This document shows, in pieces, positions 27,052 through 36,000 of a stretch of DNA of 64,000 bases. The DNA is taken from positions 434,001 through 498,000 of the forward strand of contig JACKLL010000001.1 in the NCBI GenBank assembly GCA_024235935.1, read 5' to 3'. The stretch's first letter is position 1; each line of letters starts with the position of its first letter. Made by a program: the position numbers and the translations under genes. The notes beneath the pieces are model-generated. The model ran no database searches, was not told the DNA's origin, and saw nothing but the letters and a program-made list of their open reading frames with translations. Source of the DNA: Rhodoferax sp. Its GTDB lineage: Bacteria > Pseudomonadota > Gammaproteobacteria > Burkholderiales > Burkholderiaceae_C.

Positions 27052-28005
27052 TCAAACGTCGGCCAGAACCCGCAGATGCGCCTCCACGCTGCGCCCCAGT
27101 GCACTGAGGTTGTAGCCCCCCTCCAGGCAGGACACGATACGCCCATTGGCGTGTCGCCGCGCCACGTCCTTGATGCGCTGCGTGATCCAGGCATAGTCTT
27201 GCTCGACCAGGCCGAGCTGCCCCAGATCGTCCTCCCGGTGGGCATCGAAGCCCGCGCTGATGAAAATCATCTCCGGCTTGTGCGCCTCCAGCGCCGGAAT
27301 CCAGCCCGCCTCGATGATCTCGCGGATCTCCGGCCCCCGGGTATAGGCTGCAACCGGCAGGTTCACCATGTGTGCGGCATTCGACACCGCACCGCCATAC
27401 GGGTAGTACGGATGCTGGTAGATGCTCACCATCAGGATGCGCGGATCATTGGCGACGATATCCTCGGTGCCGTTGCCATGGTGCACGTCGAAGTCGACGA
27501 TCGCCACCCGCTTGAGGCCGTGGCGCTGCAGCGCGTATTTCGCGGCCACCGCCACGTTGTTGAAAAAGCAGAAGCCCATCGCCTGCGCCCGGCAGGCATG
27601 GTGACCGGGCGGGCGCACGGCACAGAACGCATTCTCGAGTTCCCCGGCGATCACCGCGTCGGTGGCCGCCAGTGCCGCCCCGGCCGCATGCAGCGCCGCA
27701 TTCCAGGTATGGACGCCCAGCATGGTGTCGGGATCGATCTGCACGTGGTCGGGGCCACCGGCATCGATCTCTTCCTGCAGTCCGTCGGACAGGCCACGCA
27801 GCGAGGCCACATACATGCGGTCGTGGGCCAGTTCGATATCGGCCAGCGGTGCCGGCGGCGCCTCGCGCCGCTCCAGCGCGTCACCGACGCCGGAGATCAG
27901 AAGCCGGTCCTCGATCGCATCGAGCCGCTCCGGGCATTCGGGGTGTCCATGCCCCATTTCGTGCTGGCGGCAGGGGGCCTGCACATAGTATCCGGTCTTG
28001 TTCAT
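27052..28005 (-). CDS. histone deacetylase-family (acetylpolyamine/acetoin-type) amidohydrolase
   Basis: This 317-residue class II HDAC-like protein has RPPGHHA (catalytic His pair), VDFDVHHGNGTED (zinc ligands Asp and His), MGFCFFNN and GFDAHREDDLG (second zinc Asp). Bacterial members deacetylate acetylpolyamines or other amides. The start MNKTGYYV with HEMGHGHPECPERLDAI is the standard N-terminus. It is divergent from the moxR operon, with 41 bp between the two ATGs. Confidence 0.93.
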   Translation of the reverse strand: MNKTGYYVQAPCRQHEMGHGHPECPERLDAIEDRLLISGVGDALERREAPPAPLADIELAHDRMYVASLRGLSDGLQEEIDAGGPDHVQIDPDTMLGVHTWNAALHAAGAALAATDAVIAGELENAFCAVRPPGHHACRAQAMGFCFFNNVAVAAKYALQRHGLKRVAIVDFDVHHGNGTEDIVANDPRILMVSIYQHPYYPYGGAVSNAAHMVNLPVAAYTRGPEIREIIEAGWIPALEAHKPEMIFISAGFDAHREDDLGQLGLVEQDYAWITQRIKDVARRHANGRIVSCLEGGYNLSALGRSVEAHLRVLADV

Positions 28006-28046
28006 GATGCCCGGAACCCGCCAATGTTTTCATGTAACGTCATGCC

Positions 28047-28967
28047 ATGCATCCACAAGAAAAAGTCCAACAGCTGCTCAGTCAGCTTAACACGGTCATC
28101 GTCGGGAAATCGGCGCAAATCCAGGATTGTGTCGCCTGCCTGCTGGCCGGCGGCCACCTGCTGATCGAGGACGTGCCCGGCGTCGGCAAGACCACGCTGG
28201 CACACGCGCTCGCGCGCAGCTTCGGCCTGCATTTTTCGCGGGTACAGTTCACGTCCGACCTGATGCCCAGCGACCTCTCAGGCGTATCGATCTACGAGCG
28301 CGGCAAGGAGGGTTTCGTCTTCCATCCCGGCCCGATCTTCGCCCAGGTGCTGCTGGCCGACGAGATCAACCGTGCCAGTCCCAAGACGCAGAGCGCCCTG
28401 CTGGAAGCCATGGAAGAGAAGCAGGTCACGGCCGAAGGCGAGACGCGGCCCCTGCCCGACCCGTTCTTCGTCATCGCCACCCAGAACCCGCATGACCAGC
28501 TCGGTACCTACGCGCTCCCCGAATCCCAACTGGACCGCTTTCTGATGCGCATCTCCGTCGGTTATCCGGACCGTGCCTCGGAGCGCCTGCTGCTGGCCGG
28601 CAACGACAGGCGCGACATGGTCAACGCCATGGACAAGCTGATGTCGCCGCAGGAACTGCTGCAGTTGCAGCAACAGGTGCTGGCTGTTCACGCCGCCGAT
28701 CCCCTGCTGGACTATGTGCAGGACCTGATTGCCGCCACGCGCAGCGGCCAGTGGTTTCTGCAGGGCCTCAGTCCGCGTGCGGGCATCGCGGTGATCCGGG
28801 CCGCAAAGGCGCAGGCGTTTCTGAGCGGCCGCGACTACGTGGCGCCCGACGACGTGCAGGCCATCCTGCCCCAGACCATCGCGCACCGCCTGCAACCGGT
28901 GGGTGATGCCGGCCGCGGCGCGGTCGAGCAGGTGCGCGCGATGCTGCTCGCAGTTCCCCTGGCCTGA
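28047..28967 (+). CDS. MoxR-family AAA+ ATPase
   Basis: This 306-residue protein has Walker A VPGVGKTTLA at about residue 50, Walker B LLADEINRASPKTQ, sensor 1 ATQNP and the C-terminal AAA lid (SPRAGIAVIRAAKA). MoxR ATPases act with DUF58 and VWA proteins as chaperone-like maturation factors. It starts a plus-strand operon with DUF58 (8 bp gap), TgpA and MltB genes. Confidence 0.95.
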   Translation: MHPQEKVQQLLSQLNTVIVGKSAQIQDCVACLLAGGHLLIEDVPGVGKTTLAHALARSFGLHFSRVQFTSDLMPSDLSGVSIYERGKEGFVFHPGPIFAQVLLADEINRASPKTQSALLEAMEEKQVTAEGETRPLPDPFFVIATQNPHDQLGTYALPESQLDRFLMRISVGYPDRASERLLLAGNDRRDMVNAMDKLMSPQELLQLQQQVLAVHAADPLLDYVQDLIAATRSGQWFLQGLSPRAGIAVIRAAKAQAFLSGRDYVAPDDVQAILPQTIAHRLQPVGDAGRGAVEQVRAMLLAVPLA

Positions 28968-28975
28968 CACACGCG

Positions 28976-29977
28976 ATGGCGCCTACGCAGCCGTTGCCCC
29001 GCTTCCCATGGCATCCCGGACGCCTGGTGCGGGCCCGCTTTCGCCGCTGGTTGCAGGCGCGACTGACGCCACGCGACGTGATGCTGCTGACGCAGCGCAA
29101 CGTCTACATCCTGCCGACCCGACCCGGGCTCATGCTCGCGGCCACGCTGCTGGTGCTGCTGGTGGCATCCATCAACTACCAGCTCAACCTGGGCTACCTG
29201 CTGACCTTTCTGCTCGCCGGCAGCGCACTGGTCGGCATGCATCTGTGCCATGGCACCTTGCGCGGCCTGTCACTGCAACTGCTGCCGGTGGAGCCTGGCT
29301 TCCAGGGCGCCACGACCATGCTGTCGGTGGATCTGGTCAGCACCCGCAAGCGGGTTCGGCATGGCATCGGCATGCGGCTGCTCGACGGTGACCATTGGGT
29401 GTGGAGCGATGTCCCGTCCCAGGGACGCGCCACCGTCCACGTGGCCTTCACGCCACAGCAGCGTGGCCTGGTTGCCATCCCCGCGCTCACCGCGGAGACC
29501 CGTTTCCCGCTTGGCACCTTCCGTGTCTGGACAGTCTGGCGGCCGGCCTCTCGCGTGCTCGTCTACCCGGCACCGGAGCAACGACCACCCCCGCTGCCCG
29601 ATGGCCAGCCACTGGCCGGCGATGCCGCCCATGTGCAAGCACGGCCTGCCAGCGGTGACTTCGACGGCGTACGCGCCTACCAGCGCGGGGACCCGCTCAA
29701 GCTGGTGGTGTGGAAGAAGTGGGCCAAGGCCGACGAACTGGTCAGTCGCGACACCCAGCAGAGCCAACGCCACCAGCTGTGGCTGGACCTGGCCCAGACC
29801 GGTCTGCCGCTGGAGCCGGCCCTGTCCCGCCTGTGCGCCTGGGTATTGCTGGCCGACCGCCAGGGCCTGGACTTCGGGCTGCGCCTGGGCCCGCAGGAGA
29901 TCCGCCCCGGCAGCGGGCCGGCGCACAGGCGACGCTGCCTGGAGGCGTTGGCACGCTACGGGGTAACGGCGGAATGA
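28976..29977 (+). CDS. DUF58 domain protein
   Basis: This 333-residue protein has two N-terminal membrane segments (LMLAATLLVLLVASINYQLN, then GYLLTFLLAGSALVGMHL). The DUF58 core has DFDGVRAYQRGDPLKLVVWKKWAK followed by DELVSRDT, the usual conserved stretch. DUF58 proteins pair with MoxR ATPases and transglutaminase-like TgpA proteins. The stop overlaps the start of tgpA (ATGA at 29974-29977). No enzymatic activity is known for it. Confidence 0.92.
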   Translation: MAPTQPLPRFPWHPGRLVRARFRRWLQARLTPRDVMLLTQRNVYILPTRPGLMLAATLLVLLVASINYQLNLGYLLTFLLAGSALVGMHLCHGTLRGLSLQLLPVEPGFQGATTMLSVDLVSTRKRVRHGIGMRLLDGDHWVWSDVPSQGRATVHVAFTPQQRGLVAIPALTAETRFPLGTFRVWTVWRPASRVLVYPAPEQRPPPLPDGQPLAGDAAHVQARPASGDFDGVRAYQRGDPLKLVVWKKWAKADELVSRDTQQSQRHQLWLDLAQTGLPLEPALSRLCAWVLLADRQGLDFGLRLGPQEIRPGSGPAHRRRCLEALARYGVTAE

Positions 29978-31992
29978 AGACGATGCTGGAGCGCCTGCGC
30001 CATCTGCCACGCGACGCGCGCGACACCTTGTTCCTGCTGCTGGTGATCGCCTGGGTGATCGCGCCGCAGTTCAGCCGCTTGCCGTTGTGGTGCACCGGCC
30101 TGGTGCTGGCGGTGCTGGGCTGGCGCGCGACGCTGGCCTGGAACGCCCGTCCCCTGCCCTCCCGCTGGTGGCTGCTGGGGCTGCTGGTGCTGACCATCGG
30201 CGCCACGCTGATGACGCATCGCACCCTGCTCGGCCGCGATGCGGGTGTCACGCTGCTGGTCGTGCTGCTGACGCTCAAGACGCTGGAACTGCGTGCGCGG
30301 CGCGATGCCTTCGTGGTGTTCTTCCTGAGCTTCTTCACCATGCTCACCAACTTCTTCTTCTCGCAGTCCTTGCTGACGGCGGCTGCGATGCTGGTGGCCT
30401 TGATGGGTCTGCTGACAGCACTGGTCAACACGCACATGCCGGTCGGCAAGCCACCCTTGCGTGAATCGGCCGGCATCGCATTGACCATGGCGGCGCTGGG
30501 CGCCCCGATCATGCTGGTGATGTTCCTGCTGTTTCCACGCCTGGCTCCGCTGTGGGGCGTGCCCAGCGACGCCATGGCCGGGCGCAGCGGCCTTTCGGCG
30601 ACGATGGAGGTTGGCAGCATCGCGGAGCTGGCGCTCGACGACAGCATCGCCATGCGGATCCGGTTCGACGATCCGCCGCCGCGGCAATCGGATCTGTATT
30701 TCCGCGGGCCGGTACTGTCCACCTTGCAGGGACGGCAGTGGCAGCCGCTGCGCTCGGGCTTTCCGGCGCGCATGCAGGACGCAGCCCAACTGCAGGTCTC
30801 CGGAGCAGCGGTCCGCTACCAGGTCACGCTCGAACCGAACAACCGGCCATGGATCTTCGTGCTCGATGCGGCCATAGACCGGCCCGACGCCCGCGGCATG
30901 CCGATGGCCATGTCGCCCCAGCTGCAATGGATCGCCGAGCGTCCGGTGGCCGATCTTCTGCGGTACAGCGCGCAAAGCCACACGCAATTCCAGCATGGCC
31001 CGCTGCGCAGGACCGCCGCCTTGCAGGACTATCTGGACCTGCCGCCCGGTCTGAACCCCCGCACAATGGCCTGGGCCAGCGAACTGCGACGCGATGCGGT
31101 GCTGGGTTCCGACCCGCAGGCTTTGATCGACGCCGTACTGCAGCGGCTGCGCACCGGCGGCTACAGCTACACGCTGGAGCCTGGCGTCTACGGCCAGAAC
31201 ACTGCGGACGAGTTCTGGTTCGACCGGCGCGCCGGATTTTGCGAACACATCGCATCGGCGTTCGCGATCATGATGCGCTCGCTCGACATCCCGGCCCGGA
31301 TCGTCACCGGCTACCAGGGTGGCGAAGTGAACAGTGTCGACGGTTACTGGACCATCCGCCAGAGCGACGCCCATGCCTGGGTCGAGGTCTGGCTGGCCGG
31401 GCGTGGCTGGGTGCGGGTCGATCCGACGGCGGCGGTCGCCCCCGGACGCACCGGCAGCCTGCAGCGGCTGCGGGCACCGACGGGCGTCATGGCCACCGCC
31501 ATGGAGGCGGTCAATCCGCAGGTCTGGGCGCAGATTCGGGCCACCTGGGAGGCCCTCAACAACAGCTGGAATCAGTGGGTCCTGAACTACAACCAGAGCG
31601 CACAGCTCGACCTGCTCAAGAACATCGGCTTCGATACGCCGAGCTGGGAGGACCTGGGCTACGTGCTGATCGCCCTGGTGGTGTTGGCCAGTCTCGTGGG
31701 CGCGGGCTGGACTCTGTGGGACCGCAACCGGCAAGACCCGTGGCTGCGGCTGCTGGAGCGCGCGGCGCGCCGGCTGCGTGCAGCCGGCGTACCCGTGGCC
31801 CCGGGCATGCCGCCACGCACCATGGCTCAGACGGTACGCACCCACTGGGGCGCTGCCGATCAGCGAACGCAAAAGCTCACCCGCTGGCTGCTGGCACTGG
31901 AATCCCTGCGGTATGCCCGCGCCCGCACCGCGATGTCGCCGCGGCTGGCAGATTTGCGGCGAGAATTCTCCCAACTCCCCTGGTCCCGATGA
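29974..31992 (+). CDS. TgpA-like membrane transglutaminase (DUF3488 + transglutaminase core)
   Basis: This 672-residue protein has an N-terminal bundle of about six membrane segments (DUF3488) and a periplasmic transglutaminase core with Cys in RAGFCEHIASAFA, His in DAHAWVEVW and Asp in VRVDPTA. A further membrane segment (LGYVLIALVVLASLVGAGW) and a C-terminal DUF4129-like cytoplasmic tail follow. TgpA of Pseudomonas aeruginosa is the closest characterised relative; its substrate is not settled. The start is ATG 29974, overlapping the DUF58 stop. It overlaps mltB at its end. Confidence 0.94.
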   Translation: MKTMLERLRHLPRDARDTLFLLLVIAWVIAPQFSRLPLWCTGLVLAVLGWRATLAWNARPLPSRWWLLGLLVLTIGATLMTHRTLLGRDAGVTLLVVLLTLKTLELRARRDAFVVFFLSFFTMLTNFFFSQSLLTAAAMLVALMGLLTALVNTHMPVGKPPLRESAGIALTMAALGAPIMLVMFLLFPRLAPLWGVPSDAMAGRSGLSATMEVGSIAELALDDSIAMRIRFDDPPPRQSDLYFRGPVLSTLQGRQWQPLRSGFPARMQDAAQLQVSGAAVRYQVTLEPNNRPWIFVLDAAIDRPDARGMPMAMSPQLQWIAERPVADLLRYSAQSHTQFQHGPLRRTAALQDYLDLPPGLNPRTMAWASELRRDAVLGSDPQALIDAVLQRLRTGGYSYTLEPGVYGQNTADEFWFDRRAGFCEHIASAFAIMMRSLDIPARIVTGYQGGEVNSVDGYWTIRQSDAHAWVEVWLAGRGWVRVDPTAAVAPGRTGSLQRLRAPTGVMATAMEAVNPQVWAQIRATWEALNNSWNQWVLNYNQSAQLDLLKNIGFDTPSWEDLGYVLIALVVLASLVGAGWTLWDRNRQDPWLRLLERAARRLRAAGVPVAPGMPPRTMAQTVRTHWGAADQRTQKLTRWLLALESLRYARARTAMSPRLADLRREFSQLPWSR

Positions 31993-33065
31993 TGCCTGCA
32001 CCCTCCCGCTCCTTCCTGCTCGCCTGCCTGCTGTGCCTGTGCCAGATGCCGGCCGACGCAGCCAAACCGAGCAGCAAGCGCAAGGTGATGGCGCAGGCCG
32101 ATGCCGGCACCTTGTACGCCGGTCGGGAGGATGCGATGCGCCTGGCAGACGAGATTGCCGAGCAACGCGGCCTGGACCGCGCGTGGGTTCGCCAGGCCAT
32201 CGGTCAGTCGCGCCACCTGCCGCAGGTCGCGCGCTGGGTTCTTCCTGCCGCCTCGCCGACGGCCAAGAACTGGCGTGTCTACCGTAGCCGATTCATCGAG
32301 CCGGTCCGCATCCGGGCGGGCGTCGCGTTCTGGCAGGCCAACGAGGCCGAACTTGCGCGGGCCCAGCAGACCTATGGCGTGCCGGCGGAAATCATCGTCG
32401 GCATCATCGGCGTGGAGTCGATCTATGGCCGCCAGACCGGCAACTTCCGCGTCATGGATGCACTGGTCACGCTGAGCCTCGACTTCCCGGACGCCCATCC
32501 GCGGGCGACCGAACGGCGCGCTTTCTTCCGCGGGGAACTCGAACAGCTGCTGTCGCTGGCACAGCGCGCGTCGACCGATCCGATGCAGTACAAGGGCAGC
32601 TATGCCGGTGCGATGGGCATGCCGCAATTCATGCCCTCGAGCTGGGTGCGGTATGCCATCGACTTCGATGCCGATGGTCGCATCGACCTGTTCGACAGCG
32701 CGTCCGACGTCATCGGCTCGGTGGCCCACTACTTCCAGGCCTTCGGCTGGAAAAAGGGCATGCCGACGCATTACCCGGTGCACTTCGACAAGTCCGTGCT
32801 CGACCTGGACACGCTGCTGGCACCCGACATCCTGCCCACTTTCAGTGTGCAGAGCTTCATGGCCAAGGGAGCGATCCCCGACGTCGCCGGTCAGCAGCAC
32901 GACGGCCCCCTGGCCCTGGTCGAGTTGTTCAATGGCGATGCAGCGCCGTCGTATGTCGCCGGAACAGAGAACTTCTACGTGGTCACGCGCTACAACTGGA
33001 GCAGCTACTATGCCCTGGCGGTGATCGAGCTGGGCCAGGAGATCGCGGCCGCACGCGCGCGCTGA
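31989..33065 (+). CDS. mltB: lytic murein transglycosylase B
   Basis: This 358-residue protein has a signal peptide (LLACLLCLCQMPADA). The catalytic Glu is in IIGVESIYGRQTG, followed by YAGAMGMPQFMPSSWVRYAIDFDADG, both MltB signatures. It cleaves glycan strands with formation of 1,6-anhydromuramic acid. The signal peptide has Cys residues but no clear lipobox, so a soluble form (like Slt35) is possible. The ATG at 31989 overlaps the tgpA stop (ATGATG), coupling a wall-lytic enzyme to the moxR-DUF58-tgpA operon. Confidence 0.93.
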   Translation: MMPAPSRSFLLACLLCLCQMPADAAKPSSKRKVMAQADAGTLYAGREDAMRLADEIAEQRGLDRAWVRQAIGQSRHLPQVARWVLPAASPTAKNWRVYRSRFIEPVRIRAGVAFWQANEAELARAQQTYGVPAEIIVGIIGVESIYGRQTGNFRVMDALVTLSLDFPDAHPRATERRAFFRGELEQLLSLAQRASTDPMQYKGSYAGAMGMPQFMPSSWVRYAIDFDADGRIDLFDSASDVIGSVAHYFQAFGWKKGMPTHYPVHFDKSVLDLDTLLAPDILPTFSVQSFMAKGAIPDVAGQQHDGPLALVELFNGDAAPSYVAGTENFYVVTRYNWSSYYALAVIELGQEIAAARAR

Positions 33066-33075
33066 CGGCCGGCGG

Positions 33076-36000
33076 TCAGCCCGGCGGGCCCGATGGCGCC
33101 TGCGATCGCTTGCGCAGCCAGCGCAGCAGATCGTCGCGCGGCATTGGACGTGCAATCAGGTAGCCCTGAACATCATCGAATCCGAGTTCGCGCATCAGCT
33201 GCAGCTCCGCTTGCGTCTCCACGCCTTCGGCGACCGTGCGCAACTCCAGCTTGCCGGCCATCGCCATGCTGCTCTCGAGAATCGCACGCGCGGCGGCGTC
33301 GCGGGTGCCACGCTGCACGAAGCTGCGGTCCAGCTTCATCTCGGTGAACGGGATGCGGCCGAGCTGCTCGAACGACGAATATCCGATGCCGAAGTCGTCG
33401 ATCGACAGCCGAAAGCCCTTGAGCCGCAGTCGCGTCAGCACATCCAGCGCAATGGCGATGTCCTTGGTCACGCCCGTCTCCGTGACCTCGAGCGTGATGT
33501 CGGCTGGCTGCAGGCCGCGATCGAGCGCCGTACGCAGCAGCAGGTCCGGCAGATTCAGATCGTCCAGCCACAAGGCGGACAGATTCACCGAGATCGCCAT
33601 CGGGAAGCCCTCTGCATGCAGCTGCGCCGCCTCGTGGAGCGCAATCTGCAGCAGTTCGTTCGACAGCTGGCCGATGATGCCTGCGCGTTCTGCCGCCACG
33701 ATGAACAGGTCCGGGGAGACAAAGCTGCCGTCGCGCTGGCGCCAGCGCGCCAGCGCCTCTACCCCGACCGGGGCAAGGGTGCGCGCATCGACCTTGGGTT
33801 GCAGCCAGATCGAAAACTCATGCTTGCGCATGGCAGCCAGAATGGCCTGCGGGGTCGTCACCGAGTCCACGCCAGCCGTCCGCAGTCGCCCGGTCACCGG
33901 TACCGTGCGCTGCAGCAGCGCGACCATCTGCTGCGGCGTCGCCGGCTTCTGCACCTGGCCCAGCACGCTCAATCCCTGCAGTTGGGCCAGGTTGCCGACC
34001 GTGGCCAGCAGTTGTTCGTCGGCACCACTCATCAGGACCAGCCCTCCCCGAAAACCACTTTGGCCGAAGCGCCGGATCATCTCGACGCCGTCCATCTGCG
34101 GCATGTTGAGGTCGCAGATGACGACGTCGATCGGCGTCCTGCGGCTGGCCATGGATGCGATCGCCTGCGCACCATCCGACGCCGTCAGGACCTCCTGGAC
34201 GCCGATGCCGGAAAGCATCTGCTGCATCTGCATCAGCACGACCGGATCGTCATCCACCACCAGCACCGTCTCGCAGACCGCCTCGCTCGGCAGCGCGGGC
34301 TGCAGCGGCGCCGGCATGGAGGTCATTTCTGCGTGCTCGAGTTCGGCCGCCTGCCGTCGCACTTCCCCGAGTGCGTCCTGCAGATCGACCAGCCAGCGAC
34401 CCGGCAGCAACGGCGCTTGTTCACGGGCCCTCAACTCCAGGGCCTGCGCGAGGCCGGCATACCGCATCGCACCGACGGTGCGCGCCGATGACGCCTGGCG
34501 GTGCATTTCACGTGCCACGACCGCGTTGTCGGCGACACTGTTCACCAGGCTCTTCAGGCCCGCGTCCGCCGACGCGAGGAACGTGGCCAGCAAGCTGCGC
34601 GCCTTGCCGGTACTGACTCGCCCCAGGACCCGGTACAGCGCGTCCAGATCCAGATCCAGATCCAGATCCAGGTCCGGTGCCGGCTGCGGTGTCGGCGCGT
34701 CGGCGACATGCGGCATTGGCGGGTCGGCGGGCGTATCGGCAGCATGGGTTCGCGTCACCGAGTTCGCCGGATCCAGCCAGCGCTTCAGCAGTCGCGCCAG
34801 ATCCTCCAGTGAAATCGGTTTGGTCAGCATGTCATCCATGCCCGCAGCAATGCAACGACCACGCTCGCCTACAACCACGGCGGCGCTGATCGCGACGATG
34901 GGAACCGGCACCGCGCCGGTGGCCGCCTCCTGGCGGCGAATCGCGCGCGCCAGGGCATGGCCCCCCATGTTCGGCATGTCGAGGTCACTGAGCACCAGGT
35001 CGTAGGTCTGCGCGCTGCGTTGCGCCAAAGCGGCCACACCGTCATTGACCACATCGACATCGCAGCCCAGCGTCGAGAGCTGCTGGCGCAGCACCACCTG
35101 GTTCGGGCCATAGTCCTCCGCAACCAGCACCCGTGGCGGGTGGGGCGCGAGGCCGCGCCCGTGTGGCGGCGCCGCCAGCGCGTCGGCGGCAAGCGGCGAC
35201 TCCTGCACGGCTGGCCGTGCAGCCGGCAGATCCACCCAGAAAGTGCTGCCCTCCTGCACCCGGCTGTCAAAACCCATGGTCCCGCCCATGGCATTGACGA
35301 GGCGGCGCGAGATCGCCAGCCCAATGCCCGTGCCCTCGATATGTCCGCGTTCGGCTCCCAGGCGCTCGAACGCGGAGAACACCCGGCTGGCCAGCGCCGG
35401 GGCGATGCCGGTGCCGGTGTCACGCACGGCAATCCGCACCGGCTTGCGCCCCGGCTCGGCGGATGCCTCGCGGTGCGTGCATGACACCCGCACCGAACCC
35501 TCCGGGCGGTTGTACTTGATGGCGTTGGACAGCAGGTTGATGATGATCTGGCGCAGCCGGACCGCATCCGCCGACACCAGCGCATGGCGCGCATCGCCGC
35601 CTTCGAACACGACACGGATACCCTGGTTCGCGGCCAACGGCGCGACCATGGACAGACTTTCGTTGATGACGGTCTCGACCGCCACCGGCGCGATCGACAG
35701 CTCGAACTGGCCCGCCTCGACCCCACCGAGTTCGATCAGGTCGTCGACCAGCGACAGCAGATGCCGGCCCGCGCGTTCGATCTCTCCCGCGTTGTCACTG
35801 GCGAGCCGTGACACCTGTGCCTCGGTTCGCAGCAGCTGCGAGAAACCCAGAATGGCATTGAGCGGCGTGCGCAGTTCATGGCTGACGCCGGCCAGGAACG
35901 CACTCTTGGCGCGGTTGGCCCGCTCGGCCTCCTCCTTGGCCGAACGCAGCGCTTCCTCGGCCCGCTTGAGCTCGGTGATGTCCACACCGAAGGCGTAGTA

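Noticed and set aside
29956..32001. A 681-residue minus-strand frame across tgpA
   Set aside because: Antisense shadow; low-complexity Gln/Arg/His composition and no start signal.
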